Positions 17,193 through 27,135 of a DNA stretch of 36,851 nucleotides are shown one piece after another. This stretch comes from Lachnospiraceae bacterium UBA3401. GTDB taxonomy: Bacteria; Bacillota; Clostridia; Lachnospirales; Lachnospiraceae. A program made the position numbers and the translations under genes. The notes below the pieces were generated by a model that saw nothing but the letters and a program-made list of their open reading frames with translations, was not told the origin of the DNA and did no database searches. Location: the NCBI GenBank assembly GCA_002358575.1, contig DEPD01000094.1, forward strand, positions 1 to 36,851. The letters are read 5' to 3'. Each line of letters begins with the position of its first letter. Position 1 is the stretch's first letter.

Positions 17193-17982
17193 ATGGATGT
17201 ACAGGAGAAAATAACTACACAGGAACAAAATGTAGATAATCCACACGATAAAGGATATAAAAGAATTTTTTCGGTTAAGAAGAATTTCCTTGATTTTATT
17301 AAGAAGTATATTAGTTTAGACTGGATGATATCTTTGCAGGAGAATGATATTGAGTTGGTTGATAAGGAATTTATTACCGATCAATTTGAGACTTATGAGT
17401 CAGATTTGGTATATAGAGTAAATACAGAGGCAGGAAGCACATACTTGTTTTTCTTTGATTAATAATCTTGCGATTTCAAAAATTGAAGACTCTAATACTT
17501 TAATTGATAATATCTTGCTTGCTGATAAGAAAAGAACACGGGAGGCATGGACAAGTGAAGAAATCTTAGAACTGATTCAACGCATTCGAGCGATGGATCG
17601 CGATGATTTAAATGAGTGGATTGTATGGTTTTCAAATGTGATAAGGAAATTAGATGAAGAAGAGCGCAAAACCTTCATAGAACAATTGAGAGAAGGGGAG
17701 GAAAAAGCGATGTGCAGTTCATTTGAAAGACTTTTAAATAAAGAAAAAGCAGAAGGAAGAGCAGAAGGAAAATTGGAGGGGAAAGTGGAAGGACAAACAA
17801 AGGAGAGAGCGGAGGCTGTTATAGAGCTTCTTGAGGAAATCGGGAAACCTTCCAAAGAACTTCAAAAGTACATTATGGATCAGACTGATTTGGAGGTGTT
17901 GCGTTGTTGGCATAAGACAGCAGCCAGGGCGAAAAACATAGAAGAATTTGAGCGGATAGTGGGAGTATTTCAGGAACAATGA
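17193..17982 (+). pseudogene. Rpn-family nuclease/transposase-like gene with internal deletion
   Basis: Two frames together resemble Rpn/YhgA-type (PF04754-like) PD-(D/E)XK proteins. The first (17193-17462, 89 residues) has the family start (HDKGYKRIFSVKKNFLDFIKKYI and ESDLVYRV) and stops just where the catalytic LLELQS segment should follow. The second (17455-17982) has the C-terminal part, with a charged helical repeat tail of EGRAEGKLEGKVEG type and a helical end. Intact members have a further segment of roughly 120 residues between these parts, so the middle is deleted and the frame is shifted near 17448-17468. The catalytic core is lost and the gene is probably inactive. The second frame would have to start at a TTG without a good ribosome binding site. 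Confidence 0.75.
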
Positions 17983-18131
17983 AACGGTTTCTTGTGAAGA
18001 GAGTGATCGAAACAATTTATGGGGAACGAGGCTGTGAAATATAGATTAAGATTGGGGGCACAAGTCGTATGTGTAGATAAATGATGTTGTCAATAAGTGG
18101 GAATATAAATAATAAAGTGGGGAGAAATAAC

Positions 18132-21100
18132 ATGGCAAAGAGTAAAAAGAAAAAGAACTTTAAGCTAAGAAGGAGAGTAAAACGAACGGTCGCAGCACTC
18201 ACAATGGTTATGGCGATTGTTGTGGCTGCAATACCAGTCGAGAATTATGGTACAATGCAGGCATCGGGGGTGGATGGAGTAAACCTTGCAGATAATGCAC
18301 AAAAATTTATTGATGCACAGGGAAAACATTATGCTCCATACCAATATGAGAAGAAATATACAGGTACGGATGACTTAACAGTACAACATATTGAGGGAAA
18401 CACCTTTATTAATGCATATAAGATTCAATTAAAAGGTGGTAGTAGTGAAGATGCTGTTATATATGAGAGTGTATTTGAAAAAGATTTGGACAGATTTGAT
18501 ATTTATGAAGTAGAGTATTATGATTATGTTCAGATGAATGCAGATTATCTTAAGGCAGTAGAGGATGCATTTGATGGCGAGAAATACTCTATTACATATA
18601 CGGAAGATAAGAGTTCAAAAAGTTATGAAGAATTTTCGGCAGATGGGATTACACTTAAGGCTGTCACAGCAAGTTTAATATCAACAGATTCGCCAACAGA
18701 AAAGATTGAAAATTCACCAAGTGGATCATTAAATACTAGTTTAATAGATACTGATAAGAATCCATATATTAAGATTAAAGCTGCTACTGGTTCTTCTAAA
18801 ATTTTTGAGACTTATGCTCCAACGTTGTTAAAGTCTCATACTGATAGAATAGCTGCATACAATACAGAAATGAAGACATATACTGATGTGTTGGATGGAA
18901 TTAGAAATACAAATCCTCTTACAGAGGCAGATCAAATAAGATGGAATGAAACCGCTACGAAGATTAATGATTTAAATGCCACAATTACACCATTGTTAAC
19001 TTTTGAGAAAACTTTTGCAGAGATAAGGGCGGAGGCAAAGGATACTGATGAGGATAACAATGACCTTCCTGATATTATGGATTATGCTATTTGTCAGAGA
19101 ATTGGTTCAGACAGTAAGGGTGACTTGGTAAAGTATGGATTAAAGAAACTGACAAGTACAACAGGAGATATTGTATATGTCCCTCAAAATAATAGTCCTA
19201 ATGGTCCTGACTCTGGTCAGAAAAATGATGATGAAGGATATCTTACAGGAGGGAAGGCGAACATAAAGGGTATTGCTTCCAATGCATTTAATATAGAATA
19301 TCATTCTGATGATGAACATCCTGATGATAATAAACATCCTGTGGGAACTGACAGAGAGGTTGGAACGATTACAATTCCTCTTACAGTGGAGTTTATTGGT
19401 GAGAAGGCATTTGCAAATTCCAAGTATTTAAAAGATGTGACAATTGATGATACAAACTGTACAATTTTAGGTGATGAGGCATTTACGCAGTGTCCTAATC
19501 TTGCTTCCGTTAAGTTTACAAGTGCGAATTCTCGTCTGAAAACTGTTGGGTGCAAAGCTTTTTATAATACAAAATTAGATAGCATCATTTTCCCACCTTA
19601 TGTTGAGACGATTGGTGCAGGCTGTCTGTATCTTTCTGATATAAAAGAAATAACAATGGGAGGGCTTAGAAATGCGGAGCTGACAATTGAGCCATATGCA
19701 TTTTTTGGCTGTGAAAAGCTGACTAAAGTAAACTTTGCAGGTGAAACTACCAATTTTAAAATGGGAGATGGTGTCTTTGCACTGACGGCCAGTCAGGGTG
19801 GCGGGTCACTGGAAAGTTTTACATTCCCATCATATATGAATAAGATAGATCATGGTAATAATTATTCAGAATATATTCTTGCCGGAAGAGAGAATCTGAA
19901 AACGGTAGTACTTCCTGGAAGGCTTGGCAATAGCGTTGATAAGGATTTTGAAAGAAAAGTGCCAGATACGACATTTGCAGGTTGTAAGAATCTGGAATGT
20001 GTGGAGTTTCCTGATAACGCTTACAATGCGACATATGATCCAGAGAAACTTTTTAAAGAGGTATTAAATAACAAATTTTATGTCAGAGGTCCTGAATCGG
20101 GTGCCAGCAGTGGATCTGTCGCATTACCTAGAAGCTGTACTTGGAATGCAGTGCCGGGATACTTGGGCGATGATGGCAAACCAGGTGTAGTTCCATATGT
20201 GTACGTAGGTGCAGATGGCAAAGAGCATATGGAAATTGGTGTTGGCGAGGAAAGCCGTGACGACTATATTGCAACCATTGACATTCTTGACGCAAATGCA
20301 AAGACGGCCAGTTTGTCGGGATATACAGAGAATCATCCAACAGGATTTCCCCTTGCGGTAGTAGTGCCAGAAACCGTTGGCGGTTATACAATTATAGAAA
20401 TTGCAGATGGATGTTTTAAAGATGTAAGCGATATTATTTATAAGGTAATCATTGCAGATGGAACTGTGCAGAGAATTAATGCCAATGCATTTCGCAATTG
20501 TGCGAATTTGCAGTGGGTGGAACTTGGAGATTCGGTAAGCTTTATTGGTGCTAATGCTTTTGAGGGATGCAAGAGCCTTGAGAATGTGTTCTTTAGCCAG
20601 ACCCAGACAGCACTTTTTGGAGATGAGGATTCCTATTGGAAAGATGCACTTACAATTGAAACCAATGCATTTAAGACTGGTTCGGATTTCCTTACATTTC
20701 ATGGTGCAGTGCATCCAGAATATGCGCCGTTTAAGTTAGCAATGAGCGAGGAAGGTAAATCCATGACAGGTTCCAGCCTCCAAATTTGTTATAAGACAGA
20801 TGCACCTACGAATCTTACAATATTGAGAGATAATGATACTGGAGAACGCACATTGATCGATTATCCACATTATGAGGAAATCGATGTTATTAATAAAGAT
20901 TTGATTCAAATGTGGGCAAATGGTGATAGCGGGTATAGTATTACAGATAAGTTTGAAGAATGGAATGAATTGAGGAATGCTTCGGACCCAAATTATGCAG
21001 ACAGACCTTATAATAGTTATAAAAATTTTAATGAGGAAGATATTCCACTCTATGCTCTTTTTATGACTATACCAAAAGGAATTGACAGTATTGATGCGAA

Positions 21101-23780
21101 TGCTTACTATAATAATACAAAAAATGCAAGTGATTTAGCATATTTAACTAGAAAATATGAGCCGCAGACTAAAATCAGCAACGGCAAAGAGATTGAGATT
21201 GGTATTAAGGGGGAGACAGGTGCTTTAGAAAGAAATATTAATCAAAAGCAAAGTTATGGCAGATATAATGATGTGAAAAGTGTATACTCTGATGATAAGT
21301 ATATTTCGGAAAGTGATTTGGATGAATTTGGTCAAAAAGCAGGGCTATTTAGCGGATTTTTGGCAGAGTCTGATTTGAGTACTAATATTACTAGGATCAC
21401 AGATGATATGCCGGGTATTATATGGCGTACTTATAATGGTCATGAGTATGTTGAAAATTCAATTATTGGTAACGATTATCTGACAACAATTGATTTAAAA
21501 ACAATTAAAGAACTTCCAGATTATGCGTTTATGAGCTGTGAGAATCTTTTGGAAACTTCTTACGGAACAGAAATGCAGACAATTGGTGCACTCCCATACA
21601 GAAATTGTAAGAGTTTGACGCAGATCAATATTCCTGCTGGAAATCAGTATGTGCAGTTTGGTAATATGATTCTTTTCCGCAAAAATGGAGCTGGACTTGA
21701 AATTATTCAATGTCTAGAAGGCAGAGGCAGCGGCAGCAGTGCGAGTGGTTCCTTTAAGGTAGGCGAGGAATCAGGAGACACTTTGTTGGCAAATGTTGTC
21801 AGCATTGACAATGAGGCATTTTCATACTGTGGAGAAATCACGGAGGTTGACTTAAGCACTTCTGCGATTACACAAATACCAGAGAGATGTTTCTATAAGG
21901 CAGAAAAACTGGCGAATGTAAAACTTCCTGAAAGTATTGAGACAATCGGTGCAGAAGCATTTTTGGATACGAGCGATAATATGGAAATTACCATACCAAA
22001 TCCAAGCTGCGCGATTGGAGAGACTGCATTTAATTTTGATGGAAATCGCAAGGTTACCATTAGAGGACCGCAATATGATGGTTCTGGAACAAGAACGAGT
22101 GCAATTTATAACTTTTATGTAAAGATGAAAGATAAGTTAAGACCACAGGGCAAGGAAGAAAATATCATTTTTGTTTCAGATGATAAGCATAAAGTTACAT
22201 TTATTGATTATAATACAGATTTAATTGTTGACCCAGATGTTCAAAATCCGCAGTATGTAGATCATGAAGGGAACGCAATCTGTGTAGCAAAGCCAGAGCG
22301 TTCAGGATATGAGTTCTCTGCATGGAAATGTATTCTTTCTGATGGTACACAGTTTACGGGTTCCGGTGATCCTTGGTTAAACGTTACAGAAGACAGAATT
22401 ATCCAAGCAGTGTATAAGCCAAACGCAAATATTGTTGTGCCAGATGGCAATGACTATACATTGACAATTAAAGGCGGTACTGCAAATGGAAAAACAGAAT
22501 CCATTACGGCGAAAGGCGGTGATAGGATAATCGTTGCTGCAGATACCAAGACCGATGGAAGTAAATTCCAATACTGGACTGTTGAACCATCAACTTATGC
22601 GAATTTTCTTGTGGATGGGGTAACTACAGCAAGCACTACTTTTATTATGCCAAATGCAAATGTGACATTGACAGCAAACTTTAGTGGAGGAAACTCTGGC
22701 GGAAACAACCCAGGCGGCAACAATCCTGGTGGCAACAATCCAGGCGGAAATAACCCAGGTGGCAACAATCCTAGTGGAGATGGACAAAAGTACAAGGTAA
22801 CAGTAAATTATGGTTCAGGAAGCGGCGAGTATGCAGCAGGTGCAACCGTTAATATTTCAGCATATGCACCAGATTCACCGAACAGAGTATTCTCAAGATG
22901 GACGACAAGCAATTCTGGTCTGAGCTTTGTCAATGCAAACGCAGCAACGACAAGCTTTGTGATGCCATCAGCAGATGTGACTGTGACAGCAAATTATAAG
23001 GTACGTTCAGATGACGATGATGACGATGATGACGGACCATCAAGAAGACCAGGAACCAATACTAATACGACGACAGTACCAAACAGACCAGGCAGTAGTT
23101 CGACAGGTACTACAGGAACGACAGGCACTGTGACAAATCCTACTTCTGGAAGTAGCAACACAGGCAACACAGGCAACACAGGTAACACGACCAACAATAA
23201 CGGAAATAAAATTTACATTACAAAAAATGGTGTATCTAATAAGGATGTGGCATCTATTTCTGTAGATGGTTCTACAGATAACTTTATTGTTAGAATAACA
23301 GAATCAGCGGAGGCTACAGCAGCAGTTGAGGAAGCATTGATCAATAAATACGGTTCGCTTGACGGACTGGTGTATTTCCCAATGGATATCTCACTGTATG
23401 ATTCTACAGGGCAAAATAAGATTACGGATACCTATGGATTGAATATTACAGTGACAATGCCAATACCAGATGTATTGATTCAGTATGGCGGAAATTCACG
23501 GGTGGCAGCCGCCGACAATGGAAACTTACAGCAGTTGACACCAAGATTTACAACGATTGACGGAATTGCATGTATTTCATTTGTTCCACCACACTTTTCA
23601 CCGTATGTAATCTATGTGGATACAAGCAATCTGACCGCAGGGCAGACATTGGATGCAACACCTTCTACAGGAGATCCAATTCATCCTAAGTGGTTTGCGG
23701 CGATTGGAATGGCATGTATTTCTATTTTACTGTTTGTTACAAGCGATGGGCGTAAGCGTAAGAACTACAAGGCAGCATAG
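18132..23780 (+). CDS. Sortase-anchored BspA-like LRR surface protein
   Basis: The protein has 1882 residues. It opens with a very basic start and a signal peptide (ending near residue 40). BspA-type LRR_5 repeats follow in blocks at about 370-640, 750-830 and 1116-1310, recognisable by IG..AF..C..L. Three InlB-B-repeat-like domains lie near 1353-1430, 1440-1517 and 1553-1623, marked by the closing pattern F.MP...V...A.F/Y. Between the last two is a GGNNP repeat linker. An Asp8 run and a Thr/Gly/Asn linker precede a final domain. The end is a sorting signal: PSTGDP near 1844, a hydrophobic helix and the basic tail GRKRKNYKAA. GGGGAGA fits the ATG at 18132 better than the upstream ATG at 18081. 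It is the probable substrate of the sortase upstream. Adhesion is inferred. Confidence 0.9.
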   Translation: MAKSKKKKNFKLRRRVKRTVAALTMVMAIVVAAIPVENYGTMQASGVDGVNLADNAQKFIDAQGKHYAPYQYEKKYTGTDDLTVQHIEGNTFINAYKIQLKGGSSEDAVIYESVFEKDLDRFDIYEVEYYDYVQMNADYLKAVEDAFDGEKYSITYTEDKSSKSYEEFSADGITLKAVTASLISTDSPTEKIENSPSGSLNTSLIDTDKNPYIKIKAATGSSKIFETYAPTLLKSHTDRIAAYNTEMKTYTDVLDGIRNTNPLTEADQIRWNETATKINDLNATITPLLTFEKTFAEIRAEAKDTDEDNNDLPDIMDYAICQRIGSDSKGDLVKYGLKKLTSTTGDIVYVPQNNSPNGPDSGQKNDDEGYLTGGKANIKGIASNAFNIEYHSDDEHPDDNKHPVGTDREVGTITIPLTVEFIGEKAFANSKYLKDVTIDDTNCTILGDEAFTQCPNLASVKFTSANSRLKTVGCKAFYNTKLDSIIFPPYVETIGAGCLYLSDIKEITMGGLRNAELTIEPYAFFGCEKLTKVNFAGETTNFKMGDGVFALTASQGGGSLESFTFPSYMNKIDHGNNYSEYILAGRENLKTVVLPGRLGNSVDKDFERKVPDTTFAGCKNLECVEFPDNAYNATYDPEKLFKEVLNNKFYVRGPESGASSGSVALPRSCTWNAVPGYLGDDGKPGVVPYVYVGADGKEHMEIGVGEESRDDYIATIDILDANAKTASLSGYTENHPTGFPLAVVVPETVGGYTIIEIADGCFKDVSDIIYKVIIADGTVQRINANAFRNCANLQWVELGDSVSFIGANAFEGCKSLENVFFSQTQTALFGDEDSYWKDALTIETNAFKTGSDFLTFHGAVHPEYAPFKLAMSEEGKSMTGSSLQICYKTDAPTNLTILRDNDTGERTLIDYPHYEEIDVINKDLIQMWANGDSGYSITDKFEEWNELRNASDPNYADRPYNSYKNFNEEDIPLYALFMTIPKGIDSIDANAYYNNTKNASDLAYLTRKYEPQTKISNGKEIEIGIKGETGALERNINQKQSYGRYNDVKSVYSDDKYISESDLDEFGQKAGLFSGFLAESDLSTNITRITDDMPGIIWRTYNGHEYVENSIIGNDYLTTIDLKTIKELPDYAFMSCENLLETSYGTEMQTIGALPYRNCKSLTQINIPAGNQYVQFGNMILFRKNGAGLEIIQCLEGRGSGSSASGSFKVGEESGDTLLANVVSIDNEAFSYCGEITEVDLSTSAITQIPERCFYKAEKLANVKLPESIETIGAEAFLDTSDNMEITIPNPSCAIGETAFNFDGNRKVTIRGPQYDGSGTRTSAIYNFYVKMKDKLRPQGKEENIIFVSDDKHKVTFIDYNTDLIVDPDVQNPQYVDHEGNAICVAKPERSGYEFSAWKCILSDGTQFTGSGDPWLNVTEDRIIQAVYKPNANIVVPDGNDYTLTIKGGTANGKTESITAKGGDRIIVAADTKTDGSKFQYWTVEPSTYANFLVDGVTTASTTFIMPNANVTLTANFSGGNSGGNNPGGNNPGGNNPGGNNPGGNNPSGDGQKYKVTVNYGSGSGEYAAGATVNISAYAPDSPNRVFSRWTTSNSGLSFVNANAATTSFVMPSADVTVTANYKVRSDDDDDDDDGPSRRPGTNTNTTTVPNRPGSSSTGTTGTTGTVTNPTSGSSNTGNTGNTGNTTNNNGNKIYITKNGVSNKDVASISVDGSTDNFIVRITESAEATAAVEEALINKYGSLDGLVYFPMDISLYDSTGQNKITDTYGLNITVTMPIPDVLIQYGGNSRVAAADNGNLQQLTPRFTTIDGIACISFVPPHFSPYVIYVDTSNLTAGQTLDATPSTGDPIHPKWFAAIGMACISILLFVTSDGRKRKNYKAA
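22684..22783 (+). repeat. 15-bp tandem repeat coding for GGNNP linkers
   Basis: About six imperfect 15-base units of the form GGCGGCAACAATCCA code for Gly-Gly-Asn-Asn-Pro between two domains of the anchored LRR protein. A second, shorter 9-base repeat (ACAGGCAAC type) lies near 23158-23190. Both could change length by slippage. Confidence 0.75.
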
Positions 23781-23818
23781 GTTGGCATAGGAAATCAGAG
23801 CAATAAAAGGAGACCACT

Positions 23819-25681
23819 ATGAAAAAAATATATACTGCGATTGCAAGTGTGGCAATATTGGGAATCCTTGCGCTTGTGACGGTTGCGAAAGGAATTGGCG
23901 GTGTGACAGCCGCAGAGGATGAACGATTTCGGATAAATGGAACAACGTTGACAAAGTATCTGGGAACTGACTCTTATGTCAGTATCCCAGACACTATTAC
24001 AGTGATTGGGGACGAGGCATTTTCTGGAAATGAGACATTGACAAGTATTTCGGTTCCAGACTCAGTTACTCAAATATCATACAATGCATTTAAAAACTGT
24101 ACAGCGCTGACAGGTATTATAATTCCTGATTCTGTTGATAAAGTTGGGCCTGGCGCTTTCGAGGGGTGCAAGGCACTCACATCTGTCCAAGTTGGAAAAA
24201 ATGTAAGTGCATGGGGATCTGGTGTCTTTGCAAATTGCGAGAAACTTGCAAAACTCTCAGTTGATGCGAACAATGAATATCTTACCTACTACAATGGCGC
24301 GCTGTACAATGGAAATATGACAATGCTTTATCAAGTGCTTCCAGCGCGCGAAGGTGAGAATTATGTGATGCCCGACACCGTGGAAAATATTGACACATAT
24401 GCATTTTGGAATCTCCAGAATACAAAGAATGTAATGATTTCAGAAAATGTATCTGCAATCCCCAAACAGGCGATGTCCAGTATGGGAAGTGTGGAGAACG
24501 TTGTGCTGAAGAGTCCGATCACAGGAATTGAAGAGCGAGCGATGGCAAACAATGCTGCACTCAAACAAGTTGCAGTGCCAGAGTCTGTTGTAAATATTGA
24601 CAAAAAAGCGTTTGCAGGCAGTTCAAATCTAAAAATATTCACCACACGATCTAGCACAGCAGATACCTTTGGAAAAAATAATAATATTCCAATAATTTAT
24701 AAGGAAGAGTATCCAACAGACTTTATGGACAGCAATGCAGGACTAGAACAAAAACCAAATGTGGGATATGAGGTTGATCCTGATTCTAATACAGACACTA
24801 CTACGGCAACAAACAATCCAACAACAACAGATTCAGATAATGCAGATGATAACAATGCAAACGTTCCGCAAAATCCTTCCCGCTTTGAGAGCACTGAGGG
24901 ATATATTCATCCGTTGGATGTGCCAGAACCTGCAGATGTGATTGGTAAGACAGTGATTGTGGCTGGAAAAGCAGTTGTGTTGATGGATAACCATAAAGGA
25001 AGAGTATATGGAATCCCAGATGGGGTAACAGCGGAGATTGTTCAGGGAAATCAAACAAACACGCAAAATACAACCGATCAGAACTCTATTAGCGTGAACT
25101 ATCAAAGGCCGGAGAATGAAAGCATTCCACAGAGAAAGTTTTACAAACAGAAGGACCTGACAACATATGAGATTGGTGATACAATTAAAATAATTGACCG
25201 TTTAGCATTTGCGGAAAGTGGATTAAAGACAATCCAAATTCCAGACAATGTTACAGAGATTGCATATGGTGCATTTTTATCTTGTGCAGAACTGACAGAC
25301 ATAACAATACCAGATTCCGTTTCTGTTATTGGTACGAAGGCATTTGAGGGGACCGCATGGCTAAATCGCTGGCGAGATGGCAGTACAGAGAGCGGAGAAG
25401 GGGATTTCCTAATTGTAGGCGATGGTATTTTGGTTGCATACAGAGGGAACGCAGAGCATGTGGAGATTCCAGAGGGTGTGAAACAGATTGGTCCAGAGGC
25501 ATTTAAAGGACATCAAGAAATACTAGATGCAGCGTTGCCAGATTCTGTAACTAAAATTTGTGCGGAGGCATTCCGCAACTGCAGTTCATTGACGGGACTG
25601 ACAGGATGCAAGGGATTAAAAACAGTGGTCCGCGGGGCATTTTATGGAACGCAGATTTCCGAAGGGGAATTTAAAAATTGA
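23819..25681 (+). CDS. Secreted BspA-like LRR protein
   Basis: This 620-residue protein has a signal peptide (MKKIYTAIASVAILGILALV, cut near residue 31). Two blocks of BspA-type LRR_5 repeats follow, at about 38-290 and 445-620. An Asn/Thr/Asp-rich linker separates them (about 310-440). Each block opens with a similar strand (LTKYLGTDSYVSIPD and LTTYEIGDTIKIIDR), which suggests an internal duplication. There is no sorting signal or membrane helix at the C-terminus, so it is free or held by other proteins. AAGGAG lies 7 bases before the ATG. It follows the anchored LRR gene by 38 bases on the same strand, with no terminator seen, so co-transcription is likely. Confidence 0.88.
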   Translation: MKKIYTAIASVAILGILALVTVAKGIGGVTAAEDERFRINGTTLTKYLGTDSYVSIPDTITVIGDEAFSGNETLTSISVPDSVTQISYNAFKNCTALTGIIIPDSVDKVGPGAFEGCKALTSVQVGKNVSAWGSGVFANCEKLAKLSVDANNEYLTYYNGALYNGNMTMLYQVLPAREGENYVMPDTVENIDTYAFWNLQNTKNVMISENVSAIPKQAMSSMGSVENVVLKSPITGIEERAMANNAALKQVAVPESVVNIDKKAFAGSSNLKIFTTRSSTADTFGKNNNIPIIYKEEYPTDFMDSNAGLEQKPNVGYEVDPDSNTDTTTATNNPTTTDSDNADDNNANVPQNPSRFESTEGYIHPLDVPEPADVIGKTVIVAGKAVVLMDNHKGRVYGIPDGVTAEIVQGNQTNTQNTTDQNSISVNYQRPENESIPQRKFYKQKDLTTYEIGDTIKIIDRLAFAESGLKTIQIPDNVTEIAYGAFLSCAELTDITIPDSVSVIGTKAFEGTAWLNRWRDGSTESGEGDFLIVGDGILVAYRGNAEHVEIPEGVKQIGPEAFKGHQEILDAALPDSVTKICAEAFRNCSSLTGLTGCKGLKTVVRGAFYGTQISEGEFKN

Positions 25682-25705
25682 GAATGATTGACCGGAGATG
25701 ACGGA

Positions 25706-27112
25706 ATGGAAAAACTTTTTTGGGGAATGGTAGGAGGATGCACGGCTGCATTTGCTATTTTGCTGTGTATGTATTTGAATAAAGCTGGAATAATTGGTGG
25801 AGAACCAGAAACTGCAACGACAGAGATCACCTTAGAAACAGAGACAGATACGGAAGAAGGATTGTTGGCTGCTAATGGTGAATTTCCTTCAGAGATACAG
25901 TCTTTGATTGAGGACTCTCAGAATAAGTATGCGCAGGCGATGCAAGTGTTTGAGGAGGAATCCGCAGAAGCTGCTTCAAGGGAGGCTGCGGGGACTGTAG
26001 GCACAAGGCCTGCAACGGGGGCTGCAACCGCGCCAAGTACATCAGAAAGTGGTCCGAAAACAAATGGATCAGTAGATGGGAATAGAAATGATAATCATGA
26101 ATTTTTCTTGGAAAATCCTTCTGAGGAAATGTCAGAGGAGACTTCAGAGGCAGAAGAGTCAAGCACTGTGGAGGCAAAAACTGAGGAAAAGAAAAATAGT
26201 GAGTATGAGTATACCTTATATCCAGATCATGTGATAATCAAAAAATACATTGGCTCATCATCAACCCTTGATATTCCAGACACGATTGATGGCCAGCCAG
26301 TGACAGAGATACGGGATTCTGCATTTGCAAGTTCTAAGACCTTAGTTAGAGTATACATACCAGAATCTGTGACAAAACTTGGAAAAAATGTATTTAAGAG
26401 CAGTGAGCTTCTAGTGGATGTGAGTCTGCCAGACAGCCTGACAGAAATGGGAGAAGGTATTTTTGATGGCTGCTCGAAACTTGCGCGCATTACAGTACCA
26501 GATGGTGTTACAAGGATTGGAAAAAAAGCATTTAATGAGTGTGAAAATTTGCGTACAGTCAAGCTTGGCAGTGATATTGAGACAATTGAGGAGCAGGCTT
26601 TTAATAACTGTGCGAAAATGGAATTGACAAGACTTCCATCATTGTTAAAAAGAGTAGAGAAAGAGGCGTTTACCGGATGTTTTGCGATGGCATTGGCAAA
26701 GTGGCCAAGTGAATTGGAAGTGATTGGCGAGAGTGCATTTGAGGGCTGTACTGCCATTACAGACGTAAGACTTCCTAGTACGATGCGGACAATGGGTGAG
26801 AGTACATTTATGGGTTGTACAGGTATTCAGACGTTGGAGATTAAATCAGGGATTGAAGCGATACCAGAGGCGGCGTTTGCAGGTTGCACAGGCATTACAG
26901 AAGTGACGTTTCCAAAGTCTGTTATCAGTATTGGAGACGGCGCATTTACAGGATGTACAGCTCTTGCCAGTGTATCCATACCAAAAAACACACTTAGTAT
27001 CGGCGCATCAGCCTTTGCGGACTGTACGTTTACTGAGGTGACAATCAATTCAAAATGCTCTTATCAGACAAATTCGTTTCCTTTTGCGATAACAGATAAG
27101 AACTATTATTAG
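25706..27112 (+). CDS. Membrane-tethered BspA-like LRR protein
   Basis: This 468-residue protein has an N-terminal hydrophobic helix (about 5-28, ending MYLNKAG) followed by an acidic, Thr/Glu/Ser/Ala-rich stalk (about 38-165). LRR_5 repeats run from about 175 to 455 with the regular pattern IG..AF.GC..I..V.(L/I)P. The helix lacks an obvious cleavage site, so it is probably a membrane anchor, although a cleaved signal cannot be excluded. The frame extends back to a TTG at 25688. I chose the ATG at 25706 because GGAG sits about 9 bases before it. It begins 24 bases after the previous stop and is therefore likely in the same operon. The partner molecules are unknown. Confidence 0.85.
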   Translation: MEKLFWGMVGGCTAAFAILLCMYLNKAGIIGGEPETATTEITLETETDTEEGLLAANGEFPSEIQSLIEDSQNKYAQAMQVFEEESAEAASREAAGTVGTRPATGAATAPSTSESGPKTNGSVDGNRNDNHEFFLENPSEEMSEETSEAEESSTVEAKTEEKKNSEYEYTLYPDHVIIKKYIGSSSTLDIPDTIDGQPVTEIRDSAFASSKTLVRVYIPESVTKLGKNVFKSSELLVDVSLPDSLTEMGEGIFDGCSKLARITVPDGVTRIGKKAFNECENLRTVKLGSDIETIEEQAFNNCAKMELTRLPSLLKRVEKEAFTGCFAMALAKWPSELEVIGESAFEGCTAITDVRLPSTMRTMGESTFMGCTGIQTLEIKSGIEAIPEAAFAGCTGITEVTFPKSVISIGDGAFTGCTALASVSIPKNTLSIGASAFADCTFTEVTINSKCSYQTNSFPFAITDKNYY

Positions 27113-27135
27113 GAAATTCGTAAGGGGGTGAGTCA

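Noticed and set aside
18087..18115. TTGTCA-N17-TAATAA as promoter of the anchored LRR gene
   Set aside because: Transcription would start on top of the ribosome binding site, leaving almost no leader, so it is unlikely to serve the ATG at 18132.
22684..22783. CRISPR-like short repeats
   Set aside because: The units are in frame, without spacers, and code for GGNNP linkers in a surface protein.
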